64,000 nucleotides of DNA from NCBI RefSeq assembly GCF_003255815.1, contig NC_037668.1:14251091-14315090 (forward strand). Reading direction: 5' to 3'. Numbering within the stretch: position 1 is the first letter of the stretch; every line of letters begins with the position of its first letter. The notes beneath the pieces were generated by a model. That model made no database searches and was not told the DNA's origin. It saw only the letters and a program-made list of their open reading frames with translations. The DNA comes from Theropithecus gelada (taxonomy: Eukaryota > Chordata > Mammalia > Primates > Cercopithecidae). The translations under genes were made by a program, and so were the position numbers. This document shows, piece by piece, positions 25,401-36,394 of the stretch.

Positions 25401-27350
25401 CCCCAACCACTGTGGAGAGAATAAACCAGAAAGAAGCAAGATTTAAGGCAAAGACATCAATTTTGGCTCTTTTTTCTGTTTCAATGATTTCATTGTACGT
25501 ATAATATGCATTGTAATCTGCTCTAAATGCTTCTGTTCAATTGTCACCATAAAGGAAGCCCTCATCCGAGGATAATGTGTGGTCATGACCCCTTTGACCA
25601 GGACAGTTTCTGTGTCCTCTTTTCTTTCTTTTCCTCTAGCATCTGTTTTTCTCTGACACTCAGCTTTCCTGAAAACTGTTTAGCATTTCTAATTCATCCA
25701 AATTTTCCAGTTGTATTTTTCTTTCTCATCTGCTGCAGTTTTCATCTTTAAACTAGCTAGATCTGTAGATGGAAGAAACAATGAGGTACCTCCGAAATTG
25801 AGTTAGAGCAGCGTGACCAACAAAAAATGATGAAATTAGATAAACACAAGAGACCTGAACCAATGCAATATAACTTAACATTTAAAAAACTCAGTAATAT
25901 CTATGAGGCAGATACTATGACAGGGAATGTCGTTATGATATTACAACAATTGTTCATCTCTCTAAGATCTCTCAGATCAGAAGGTCAACTTTCTCCATTT
26001 TTTTTTTCATAATTGCATCAGCCTATGGCACTAAGTTCTAGGACAACTCTATATTTTTCTTGAATTACAGATTGCTTGTCTTCCTTTAAATATTTTTTAG
26101 AAATTTACTTATCCAATAGTCAAAAAGGATTCCTCTTTACATTTTTATTAATTCTGTTGACCTAATTTTACTGTGTCTAGTCAGGTCCTATTCCTATTCT
26201 GGAATGGACGAGATTCTCAGTTTTATAGATAAGTAATAGAGAAAATGACAACAACTAGACAGAGAATAACCTGGAGTCTGTGGAAGGTTTCAGAGACATG
26301 AGAAGAAAACAACACCGAAAGTAAAAGAATGGCATAATTTCAAAAAATCTTTACTTAAAAAAATATTTATTTAAAATCTGTTTTGTACTCTCAAAAGAAA
26401 GGTTAAAGAAAACATGGACTCTATAAAACAACACATGAAACACAAGATAATAAGGTACTAGACTGAATTGTAAAAGGAGCTGGCAGAGTAGCAAACAATG
26501 CCACAGCAGAATTTAAGAATAAAGAGCAGAATTAGCAATACATAAAACCAAATCAATTTTGTAAAGAATCAATATCAGAAATTGGCCCAAATGCCAAAAG
26601 AAAGGACAAAGAGATGAAAATTATCAAAGAAGAAATAATAGATATGGAGGAAAGACAATAAAAATCCAACACATGAATATCAATGCTCCTGAAGAAAAGT
26701 CAGGACAAGTGAACCATAAGCTCTAAAGATACAATAGAAAGAAATTTTCTTGAGCTGATAAAAGATCTGAAATTGCAAATTGGAAGGGACTCATCATACA
26801 CCAGGAAAAAAAATCTAGATAAATTTTGATTTGCAAGTATAAAGACATAATTCTATAATTTAGAAAAGTAATGAAACAACCCCTGCAATGGTTTTTGTAC
26901 CACTGTTGAACAGCTGTTTTCACATTCTTGTCTGCTTGTGAACACAGAGTAGGGTCATACCTCTCTCAATAGGAGGTGAGGCTTCCTTGAAGATAATAGA
27001 TATTTCAAATGCCAACTGCTGAAAAGAGAAAGATTATAAGGTGAGAAAAGCGAATTTGGAAGGTGGGCCTTAAACAGGAACAAGAGGGAATTCCTTTCTC
27101 TGAGCTTCATTCTTTTGAGGCTGCAATCCAAAGTCATAATCTGCTCACTAGTGCTTCCAAAAAAAGAAGGGAAAATGGCATCTGCCATATGGAGGCAAGC
27201 TAGGAACTAAGTTGGGGAGTTAATGAGTTAATACAAGTCAAGATCTTAAAACAGTACCTGGCACGTAGTAAGCACTTCACAAATATTAGCTGTCATCACC
27301 TTCATAATTATCATTCTATGTGATATGATTACTGTAATTTAGCATAGCCT
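25400..27350. other. No gene seen; old L1 pieces likely
   Basis: AT-rich sequence. The part at about 26560-26830 (gagatgaaaattatcaaagaag; then gctgataaaagatctgaaatt) resembles a very old L1 or HAL1 body in plus orientation. A MIR-like tail motif (gtacctggcacgtagtaag) lies at about 27255. Nothing else could be assigned. Confidence 0.35.
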
Positions 27351-27643
27351 TATTATTATTATTATTACTGAGACAGTCTTGCTCTGTCACCCATGCTGAA
27401 GTCCAGTGGCACAATCTCAGCTCACTGCAACCTCCACCTCCCGAGTTCAAGCAATTCTTCTGCCTCAGCCTCCAGAGTAGCTGCGACTACAGGCACATGC
27501 CACCATGCCTAATTTTTGTATTTTTAGTAGAGACTGGGTTTCATCATGTTGGCCAGGCTGATCTTGAACTCCTGACCTCGTGATCCACCCACCGCGGCCT
27601 CCCAAAGTGCTGGGGTTACAGGCAGGAGCCACTGCGCCCGGCC
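27350..27643 (-). repeat. Alu (full length)
   Basis: A minus-strand Alu whose tail has become a tat-repeat (27350-27368). It ends at gcgcccggcc. cttattatt is found on both sides as the target duplication. Confidence 0.92.
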
Positions 27644-28149
27644 TCGTCTTATTATTAAATGATGTACCTTAGACTCAGCTTTGATAGCGATTTAAGAAAA
27701 GGGTTTATGTGATCTGGAGGGTAGGAGAGAGATTCCTCCTCTCCCTCAGAGGCCGCTGTTGGTCACAGGGATGAGTAATAGCTTAAAAGGAAAAGGGAAG
27801 CTGGATTGAGCATAAGGAACCAAAACGCATGGCTCTCAGTTTCAGCCAACCCTCTCAATGTGGCGCTAGTCCTTCCAGTGCCAACTGTGGATGAACAAAG
27901 TGTTTACCAAGTTACTTACAAAGGAAAAACAACATCAAGCTGGCACCATACTTCTCCATAACACATTAAATCTCAGAAAAGAAGAGATTATCCACAGAAT
28001 ACTGAGGATGAAAAACTTAAGCTGAAAACTCCACAACAAGCCAAATTTCACTCATGTGTGAAGCCAATTGAAAGGCACTCTCAATTATGCAAAAGCTCAA
28101 AATACCTGCAAACCCTTCTTTAAAGAAAAAATTTATTTCATAAGCCAAA

Positions 28150-28151
<2 letters not shown>

Positions 28152-28198
<47 letters not shown>
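28152..28198. repeat. TA dinucleotide microsatellite
   Basis: About 22 uninterrupted ta units, directly next to the tail of the minus-strand Alu that follows. Likely polymorphic. Confidence 0.95.
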
Positions 28199-28201
<3 letters not shown>

Positions 28202-28493
28202 TTATTTATTTTTGAGATGGAGTTTCACTCTTGTCACCCAGGCTGGAGTGCAATGGCGTGATCTCAGCTCATTCAACCACCACCTCCCGGGTTCAAGCGA
28301 TTCTTGTGCCTCAGCCTCACGAGTAGCTGGGATTAGATGCGTGCGCCACCACACCTGGCTAATTTTTGGATGATTAGTAGAGACAGGGTTTCACCATGTT
28401 GGCCAGGCTGGTCTTGAATTCCCGACCTCAGGTGATCCACCCACTTCAGCCTCCCAAAGTGCTGGGATTACAGGCATTAGCCACCGTGCCCGC
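28199..28493 (-). repeat. Alu (full length)
   Basis: A minus-strand Alu with a ttta-repeat tail at 28199-28213 and reversed 5' end at ccaccgtgcccgcc. caaaagagata on the left and caagagaaata on the right suggest the target duplication, with the TA microsatellite lying inside the tail side. Confidence 0.9.
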
Positions 28494-28524
28494 CCAAGAG
28501 AAATATTTTTTAAAAGAATTCAAG

Positions 28525-28808
28525 GCTGGGCATAGTGGCTCATACCTGTAATCCCAACATTTTGGGAGGCAGAGGTGGGAAGACCGTTTGAGTCCAGGAG
28601 TTTGAGACTAGCCTGGGCACATTGTGAGATCCTGTCTCTACAAAAATTTAAAAATTAGCCAGGCCTGGCGGCACACGCCTATAGTCCCAGCTACTTGAGA
28701 AGTTGAGGTGGGAGGATCACTTGAGCCCAGGACCTACAGTGAGCTGTGATTATGCCATTGCACTCCAGCCTGAACAACAAAGTGAGATGCTGTCTCAGAA
28801 AAAAAAAG
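28525..28808 (+). repeat. AluJ-type element
   Basis: A plus-strand Alu beginning ggctgggcatagtgg and ending in a short A-tail at 28799-28808. Strong divergence and a missing piece in the right arm suggest an old copy. Confidence 0.9.
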
Positions 28809-28849
28809 GAAGAAACCAAGAAGGCAAAGTATGAAAGAGGCTGATGATG

Positions 28850-30228
28850 AATACTGAAGACATTTAAGCATGAAATGAATTAAATGTAACTATTTTAAGT
28901 ATAGTTACAAAACAGAATACAAATATCATAAATAATCCTTAACAAAAAAATATTTTTAAAGTAAGGTTTAAAATCCCAGATTACACCAACATAAACTTGG
29001 GTATTGTGTGGGGTGTAGAGAGTAACAAAGAAGGAGAAATGTGAGAAAGTAGAAGTGTCCTGGTATTCTCAACTTACAAAGATGCTATTTTATTCTCTAT
29101 GTTAGTAATAAGAAAAATATAAAGTTGTGTGTGTTATTTTAAAACAAACTGCCTGCCTTCCAGATTACTGGGAAACAAAACAAGAAACAAGGACTATACA
29201 GTCCATATAGCAAAAAAGAAGAAAAAAAAAGAAAAAAAAGCAAAACTAAAGACCAAACACACAAAATATGAGAGCAGAATCATTAAATCAAACCAAAATA
29301 TTGATCTTTATTAATACAAAATATAATATGCAACAAAGACACACTATGAATCATTTTGCACTGAAATATAAGGCACTGGACTGCATGAAACTTTCAGAAA
29401 AAAATGGAGATATGGACAGAAAAATAGTAGCAATAAAAGACTTCAGTCCTTGACGAATTGATAGAAGACAAAAATATAGAGGACTTCAATGTAATTTACA
29501 AGTCTGATTTAATGGATATGTAATGAAACGTTAAACAAAATATTTCCTATGTTTTGGAGTTTCAGTAAGGTTACATAACCAAGGACAATAAATGCCCAAT
29601 GCCTACACTTTCTAAAAAGTGGTACAAAGCACAATCTAGAATTCCTTTAAAAAAAAAAGTAGCCCCCAAATGGTCTTGCAACTCCTAGCTCATAATCCAC
29701 CTCTGGATTATTTAAAAGAAAGATAAAGGTTAATCGATAGGAACAGTCTTTGAAGAGAGTTGTCAGACTGGAAGAAAGAACTGTGGTGTTTCTCATCCCC
29801 TTCCCTTACTCCCCTCCAAGTGAGGGGCTCAAGGAAAACCCCTGAGACTTTTCTGGGAAGCACTTGCTGGGAGGGAGGCCTGACCTCTTTCTCACTAGTC
29901 ATTAGCGGCCTATTTGTCTGCAGAAGTTCACAGGTTCACCTCCGGCTGCCACAGTAGCCAATCTTGCAGGAGCTTGATGTGTGTCCTCAGAATTTGCTGG
30001 AACATAGACACAGTGACCTTACCCAGGGAAAATTGGAGGCTTGAATGTGTTTCTTGCAGGCCAAATTCTTCACCATCATATTATTTTATTATAGTAAACA
30101 ACACCAAAAAAAAAAATCCAAAAGGTAGATTGGTTAAGTTACTCATGACATAACCATATGATGGAATGTTATTGAGTCAATAAAAATGTTATAAAGTCTT
30201 TGACATGAGAAAATATTCATAATATACA
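28850..30228. other. No gene seen; old L1 pieces likely
   Basis: AT-rich sequence with scattered motifs like old L1 (29260-29520, and ccatatgatggaatgttattgagtc at about 30150). Boundaries cannot be set by eye. An A-rich simple block lies at 29207-29245. Confidence 0.35.
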
Positions 30229-30230
30229 TT

Positions 30231-30517
30231 TTTTGAGACAGGGTCTCACTGTCTCCCAGGCTGGAATGCAGTGGTGCAATCACAGATTACTATAGCCTCA
30301 ACCTCCTAGGCTCAAGCAATCCTCCCACTTCAGCCTCCAGAGTAGCTGGGATTACAGGTGTGTGCCACCATGTCTGGCTAATTTTTTTTTTTTTTTAATA
30401 GAGACAGGGTCTCCCAATGTTACCCAGGTTGGTCTCAAACTCCTGGGCTCAAGTGATCCTCTCACTTTGGCCTCCCAAAGTGCTGGGATTACAAGTTTTA
30501 GCCACCATGCCTGGACT
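30231..30517 (-). repeat. Alu (full length)
   Basis: A minus-strand Alu with a short T-run at 30230-30235 and reversed 5' end accatgcctgga. ataatata occurs on both sides (about 30216 and 30518), fitting its target duplication. Confidence 0.9.
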
Positions 30518-30530
30518 ATAATATATTTCT

Positions 30531-31000
30531 TTTTTGTTGTTGTTGTTTTTTTTTTTTTTTTTTTTNCAGATATGATGCTCTCCAAGGAACACTTGTCCAG
30601 CAACAGCATCTCCAACAATGAACTGACAATAACTCTGACTTTGAACCTTGGGAACCAATGAACTCTGAACTCTGTTTCTTTCTTTCTTTCCTTTTTTTTT
30701 TTTTTTTTTTTTTTTGGAGACAAAGTCTTGCTCTGTCACCCAGGTTGGAGTGCAGTGGTGCAATCTCAGCTCACTGCAACCTCCACCTCCCAGGTTCAAG
30801 CGATTCTCCTGCCTCAGCTTCCCGAGTAGGTGGGATCACAGGCATGTTGCACCATGCCCAGCTAATTTTTGTACTTTTAGTAGAGACGGGGTTTCACAAT
30901 GTTGGCCAGGATGGTCTCAAACTCCTGACCTCAAGTGATCCGCCCACCTTGACCTCCCAAAGTGCTGGGACTACAGGCATGAGCCACCGTGCCCAGTCCC
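30531..31000 (-). mobile_element. Alu with a non-Alu 3' extension and second A-tail
   Basis: Read on the minus strand, there is a full Alu (31000 to about 30690), its A-tail with gaaa repeats (30676-30717), about 110 bp of non-Alu sequence (30567-30675), and a second A-tail with caa repeats (30531-30565, containing the assembly N at 30566). The 13 bases ataatatatttct lie directly on both sides (30518-30530 and 31001-31013). One target duplication around the whole block suggests a single insertion. An alternative is an Alu that landed in the A-tail of an older small insert. Confidence 0.7.
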
Positions 31001-31059
31001 ATAATATATTTCTAAAATGAAGTATAATGAAAACTATATAACAACATAGCATGCTCATT

Positions 31060-31490
31060 GTCTTAATTCAAGCTACTATAACAAGATACCATACATTGGG
31101 TGGCTTCAACAACAAACTTTTTAAATTTTTTTATTCTTAAGTTTTGTGGGTGTATATAGTAGGTGTATATATTTAACAAACATTTATTTCTCACCGTTCC
31201 AGATGCCAGAAGTCCAAGATCAGGGTGCCAGCCTGGTCACTTCTTAGTGAGGGCCCTCCTTCTGGTTCACAGACAGCTGCCTTCTCACCAGATACTCACC
31301 TGTTAGAAAGAGAGCGTGCTGGTTCCTTCATCTCCTTGGAAGGGCACAAATCCCATCATGGGGCTTCACTCTCATGACCTCGTCTAAACCTAATCACCTC
31401 CCAAAGACCCTTCCTCCAAATTCTATCACATCGTGAACTAGGGCTTCAACATATGCATTTTGGGGGTACACAAACAGGATCCATTTTCTC
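31060..31490. repeat. Ancient interspersed repeat, family not assigned
   Basis: From tcaagctactataacaagat through cacctcccaaagacccttcc to gggggtacacaaaca, this is a familiar medium-reiterated repeat, interrupted near 31115-31180 by AT-rich sequence. The family name was not assigned. Confidence 0.45.
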
Positions 31491-31494
31491 AATG

Positions 31495-31533
31495 TTGGAT
31501 CACAAGGAGTGCTATGGACTCCTTGTGATCCAA
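31495..31533. repeat. Perfect inverted repeat, 16-bp arms, 7-base loop
   Basis: Arm 31495-31510 (ttggatcacaaggagt), loop gctatgg and arm 31518-31533 (actccttgtgatccaa) are exact reverse complements. The pairing stops at once outside the arms. It lies just past the end of an ancient repeat and is not part of any element I recognise. Confidence 0.95.
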
Positions 31534-32609
31534 TTTTGGGAAAATCCAAACGTATATGTGCATTGGTGTGGGTATGCATCACGTTAACCAAGAATAGGAA
31601 TGAATATCCCAGACTTTGGAAATATGCCAGTGTTGTACTCCTTTGCAACTGTCTTAACATCATGGTGGCAAATCTCAATCCAGTGGTAAAGGTGGGGACT
31701 TCTTTAAAATAAGCAAATGTCCCTGCTGGTAGTCATCCCAAGAAGAGGTTAGTCCTGGAGCAAGAATTGGTGGGGCAGTAGGGAGAGCTTTTTGCTCTGC
31801 CTGAGCACAGATGGCAGGCGACCAGAAGTTTGGAACAGTTCATACAATAAGAATATGAACTTATTGACAACCAAAACTTTTAAATATACATGTATAAACA
31901 TTAATAAATAAATATAGATTGAAACTAATTAACAATGAAGGAAAACTGAACGTATACTCATAATAATAATGGGTAAAAATTACTGCATACTTACTATAAA
32001 GTGCTTATTTTCCTGAGGGATTTATATATATTACTTAATCTTCATAATAGCCTTATGAGAAAAGATACTATTACTATCTCTATTTTTTACATGAGGAAAC
32101 TGAAGTACAGAGAGTTTAGTAACTTGCATAAAAGCACACAATATTTAATCTTCTTTATTCCTCAGGAACACGGCCTCAAGAACAACCAAGCACTTGATAC
32201 AGAGTTAACTCTAACTCATATGAACCAATCAAGGCCCTGGACAGGGCGGTGCATACCAGGTCAGCACCAAGGTCGATATATCCAAAATGAGATTGTATAA
32301 GAGGAAAGGACTAGAACGCACCTCCAAGAAGGTCTGGAAAAGAGAGAACCAACTGGGGAAGAGGTTCAAAGTAGACTCAAGGAAGATGAAGGGGAATTCT
32401 TGAGCCAAAGCACAAGTGGATGGAAAAGATTCTTAGGCTTCCTGAGGCTATGCAGTGAGCGTATCTAGAGAAAGGGGGGCGGGAGTGGAAAAAAGCAAAG
32501 AGCAAAGCTAGCACTTAGTCTCCTTTCTCTAGGCAAATCGGAGCTGGCATTTTCCTAGTGTGAAGGTGCTCACTCACTCTAGGAAAGTTTTTAGGTGGGG
32601 AGCAGAGTC

Positions 32610-33150
32610 TCACAACCAGTCCCCAGTCAGTATACATAAGAATCTCCTGGGAAGCTGTTAAAAATGCAGATTCCTTCTTAAAAAAAAAAAATTGAACACA
32701 CAAAGCAGAGAGTAGAGTGGTGATTACCAGGGGCTGGGGGTGGGGGGGCTAGGTCGGTTGGGGTTGGGGAGATGTTGGTCAAAGGATACAAAATTTCAGT
32801 TAGATAAGAGGAGTAAGTTCAAGAGATCTATTGTACAATATGGTGACTACAGTTAATAGCAACGTATTGCATTTTTGAAAATCTCTAAGAGAGTAGATTT
32901 TAAGTATTCTCACCACAAAAAATAAGTATCTGAAGTAATACATATGCTAATTACCTTGATTTAGCCATTCCACAATGTATACACACTTCAGGACATCATT
33001 TTGTGCATGATAAATGTATATAATTTTTATTTATTATGACTCCCAGATTCCTCCTGGGAGTCACTTTCAGAAATCCCAAGTCCACTGGTCTACATTAGGG
33101 CTGATGAATCTACATTTTAAATAAGCTCCCCAAGTCGTTAGAGAACCACA
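32610..33150. repeat. MER5-like element split by an L1 3' end
   Basis: The flanks 32610-32675 (cataagaatctcctgggaag) and 33044-33150 (tgatgaatctacattttaa...gagaaccac) read as one MER5-like DNA element. Between them, 32676-33043 is an L1M-type 3' UTR in plus orientation (gttcaagagatctattgtac; agtagattttaagtattctc). cagattcct occurs at both junctions and fits the L1 target duplication. Confidence 0.6.
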
Positions 33151-35150
33151 CGTGGAGAAAACTGCACCTATACATTTCTAGTTATCAAGTATAGATACTG
33201 TCCATGGGACCATTGGGAAATAAACACTTTTCCTCTGAATACTTGGGGTTTCCTGTCCAGCTTACACTGGTGACTTAGTGGGTCACACAGGGAAGTTCTG
33301 AGACTCAGTGAACCTGGCACAGTGGGCAAAACTGCAAGAAAGGATGTCTATCCATGAAGGGAGACAACTGGAGTAGGATGCCACGGAATTGGTGATATCA
33401 TATGTCTCAAAAGATCCCAGACTTACAACTGCATGTGAATCTACAACTATATCACAATAAGTAAAAAATTTCAAAAGAAAATCCCTAACAGAGATCATCC
33501 AGCCACTGGCATGGGCAGGTGCTATATATGTGCCTGGAGAAGAGGTACTAGGGTGTTTCCCAGGGATCTGGTGTTAGTGTCTACTCCTGGGCCCAGTCTT
33601 TTGCATTAATTTGGAGGAAGGGGGTGAAATAGTTAGCTGTCAGTATGTGGATGGTGCTGGAAAGTGTGAGAGTACAGTAGGTATGAACACTGCAGTTGCT
33701 ATGAAAAAGGATGGTAAAGTGGTGTGAGCAAACACTTGTCCAAAGGACACAGACTGATCACCTTGTCAATCGACTCTTTATAGCACATCTATGGGACTGG
33801 CTGTCAGTCTCTGGATGAGTGGCAAACAATGGCTACTAGTTATGAACATGACATATTTTGAAAAGCTCCCTTGGAAAAATAGCACAAACTGGGGACTCAG
33901 AACCCAGATTTGGTTTTACTGTCCATGGAGGCAGAACCAAAAGATCTCACTATTCTAAGAGGAGGGCAGCAGCTAGAGTGGATTGGGAGAATATTACCAG
34001 CAGTAGAGATGGGAGGACAAGCCATTTTAGTGTCAGAGTCCACCATCAGCAGTAGAGACTTGCTTTGAGAGGAGAGTCAATTGGATACTAAATGCAATGT
34101 GAAGGTTTCTAAAGACATTCCTCAATCAAAATCAGAGGGTAAAGCAGTCCCTTGAATCACCTAGGCCTGTCCTTTACCTGGACACAAGTGGTAGAGTAGA
34201 GAGAATTCTGAATGGTGTCACCCAAAGCTTTGCATAGGCCTTAGGTCAGCAGGCATTGCACACCTTTCTTTGCTATTCCTGGTTTCTGAGACTCTGATCC
34301 CCACTGTGCACCCCAGTAAGCCACCAAGGTAAACTGCTTGCCTTGATCGTCTCTCTCGGCACTCTGCACTATACACAGTCTTGAATGTCGGTTAGGTGCT
34401 GCTATGTGGGAATCTACCTGCTTCCCTAATAGATATAGCCAGGACACAAAGTTGTGTGGTTATGACACTCCCATAATAGAACTGCCTCCACAGCTCCTTG
34501 AAATTCTGGATCAGGGATTGGACATCTAACAGGTAGTTTTGCCTGCTTAGTATGACAGAGTTCAATCCAATGAAAGGAAGACACGGTCCCTTGTGTGTAA
34601 TGAATCTGCAAGTCACTTATTCAAACTGTAGTAGTCTGAACTCAGATGCTGATGTCAGGTGTCCTCAGGATTGTCTTCCTGGGTCTTGACTGCAGCCACT
34701 CCTACACAGGGTGATTTCCTGGGCTGGAGCCAGTTTGCAGGACAATGAGACTATGCGGACTACAAAGACTAGCTAGGCCCCAGGGCGCGGCAGAGTAAGC
34801 CCCACAGCAATGCACTAAGCCTTCATGAAATGAGTGTTGAATGAATGAGGTAGTGATTCAGTGTATATTTGACCCACGGTAACAGGTGGGAAGGGGGCAG
34901 AGGGAGCTACTTCCTAAAATAACCCTTCTTCAGACTCTTAAAGAACTGATCCTTGTTTTGAATTAAAATCTGTCTTCATTTAACTTCCAATCATTTGCCC
35001 TACAGATAACTGTCAGTGCCACATCAGTTCTACCCATTCTTTCACATGAAGACAGATGTCATGTTCTGAGTCATCTTTCTTTGCCTCCTTCCACCAGCCC
35101 TTATCTGGTGGCTCACATTTGAGCGAGCTCCAATATGTCTTTGTATAATC
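33150..35150. other. No gene recognised
   Basis: About 2 kb without an identifiable exon or named repeat. Weak resemblance of 33760-33950 to old ERVL-type retroviral pol sequence was considered but cannot be supported by eye. No intact frame is present. Confidence 0.4.
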
Positions 35151-35152
35151 TC

Positions 35153-35448
35153 TTTTTTTTTTTTTTTTGAGACGGAGTCTCGCTCTGTCGCCGGGGCTGG
35201 AGTGCAGTGGCCGGATCTCAGCTCACTGCAAGCTCCGCCTCCCGGGTTCACGCCATTCTCCTGCCTCAGCCTCCCGAGTAGCTGGGACTACAGGCGCCCG
35301 CACCTCGCCCGGCTAGTTTTTGTATTTTTTAGTAGAGACGGGGTTTCACCGTGTTAGCCAGGATGGTCTCGATCTCTTGACCTCGTGATCCGCCCGTCTC
35401 GGCCTCCCAAAGTGCTGGGATTACAGGCTTGAGCCACCGCGCCCGGCC
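35153..35448 (-). repeat. Young AluYR-type element
   Basis: A minus-strand Alu close to its consensus, carrying variants typical of Old World monkey AluYR copies: agtggccggatctcagctc, cccgtctcggcctcc and acaggcttgagccacc. It sits exactly in the T-run of an older Alu that continues at 35449, so it inserted into that Alu's A-tail. Confidence 0.93.
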
Positions 35449-35728
35449 TCTTTTTTTTTTTTTTTTTTGAGACGGAGTTTCGCTCTTGTTGTCCAGGCTG
35501 GAGTGCGATGGCGTGATCTCGGCTCACCGCAACCTCCCCTCCCGGGTTCAAGCGATTCTCCTGCCTCAGCGTCCCTAGTAGCTGGGATTACAGGCATGCA
35601 CCACCACGCCTGGCTAATTTTGTATTTTCAGCTGGTCAGGCTGGTCTGGAACTTCCGACCTTAGGTGATCCGACCGCCTCGGCCTCCCCAAGTGTTGGGA
35701 TTACAGGCGTGAGCCACCGTGTCCGGCC
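35449..35728 (-). repeat. Older Alu, host of the young insertion
   Basis: A minus-strand Alu, partly shortened in the middle, ending at gtgtccggcc. Its target duplication brackets both Alus: gtataatctct before the young one and gtaaaatctct after this one (35730). Confidence 0.9.
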
Positions 35729-36059
35729 TGTAAAATCTCTTAAAAGTGTGGTACACGGAGTGCAGTACTCCACCTGCGGCCTAACTGATATGCAGTACAA
35801 TATTATCACTAAATTGCTACAGACGGTGTGCTTTTCGTTGTTGTCACAGGAATGTATTTGGTTAGTTATATTTGTTAACGTCTCATCTGACTTTCCAGTC
35901 TTCCTTCACTTTGTGCAGTCATATTTGCCGAGTCAAGTAAGTTATAATATTTAGGACACAATGCCTGACTTACTATAATTATCTTATTAGCTATGATCAT
36001 TACAAAACAGAATTACCACTTAGCTCTCAGGTCCTACCTCCTTCAGCCTCAGAAACGTT

Positions 36060-36352
36060 AAGGCTACCTAGCATTGCATCGGCTTTTTAGTATCGCCCCT
36101 AATAAGCCCCGCCCCTGGGACCTCTGCAGCTGGAGCCCAGCGTCCGCCCCACCCACGCCGAGCCTGAGGCGGGGCTCTGGATGTAGCCGCTGATTGGCTG
36201 GCTCGGGCGCAGCTTGATGGCTTCAGCCTGGAGAGCCGCCGTCCCGGCTGCGGCACCTGGGAGAAGGCACCCTGTAGAGAGTCCGGTGGCCCCAGCGTGC
36301 CGTGGCCTCGGGGAGTGGGAAGTGGAGGCAGGAGCCCTCCTTACCCTTCGCC
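36060..36352 (+). promoter_or_regulatory. GPR89: CpG-rich promoter and 5' UTR of the GPR89 copy
   Basis: CpG density and GC content rise sharply here and stay high to about 36760, marking a housekeeping-type CpG island. An inverted CCAAT box (gctgattggctgg, about 36190) lies about 160 bases before the start codon, and there is no TATA box. The start site is probably within 36200-36300. The island seems well kept, so transcription of the broken downstream copy is possible. Open frames through this block on both strands are by-products of GC-rich sequence. Confidence 0.7.
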
Positions 36353-36394
36353 ATGAGTTTCCTGATCGACTCCAGCATCACGATTACCTCCCAG
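36353..36394 (+). pseudogene. GPR89: GPR89 exon 1 (Golgi pH regulator, 5' fragment)
   Basis: ATG at 36353 opens 14 codons, MSFLIDSSITITSQ, that end exactly at a strong donor (cag|gtgagt, 36394). This is the amino end of GPR89, the multi-pass Golgi anion channel that supports acidification of the Golgi lumen. Human has Met where this copy has Thr10 (from memory). The exon itself is intact. It is classed with the pseudogene because exon 3 is frameshifted and later exons were not found. Intron 1 runs to 44560. Confidence 0.85.

Noticed and set aside
28152..28198. TA tract as a possible origin or structural element
   Set aside because: It is better explained as a microsatellite next to an Alu tail.
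33760..33950. Possible ERVL-type pol remnant
   Set aside because: The resemblance is faint and without an alignment it cannot be told from chance.
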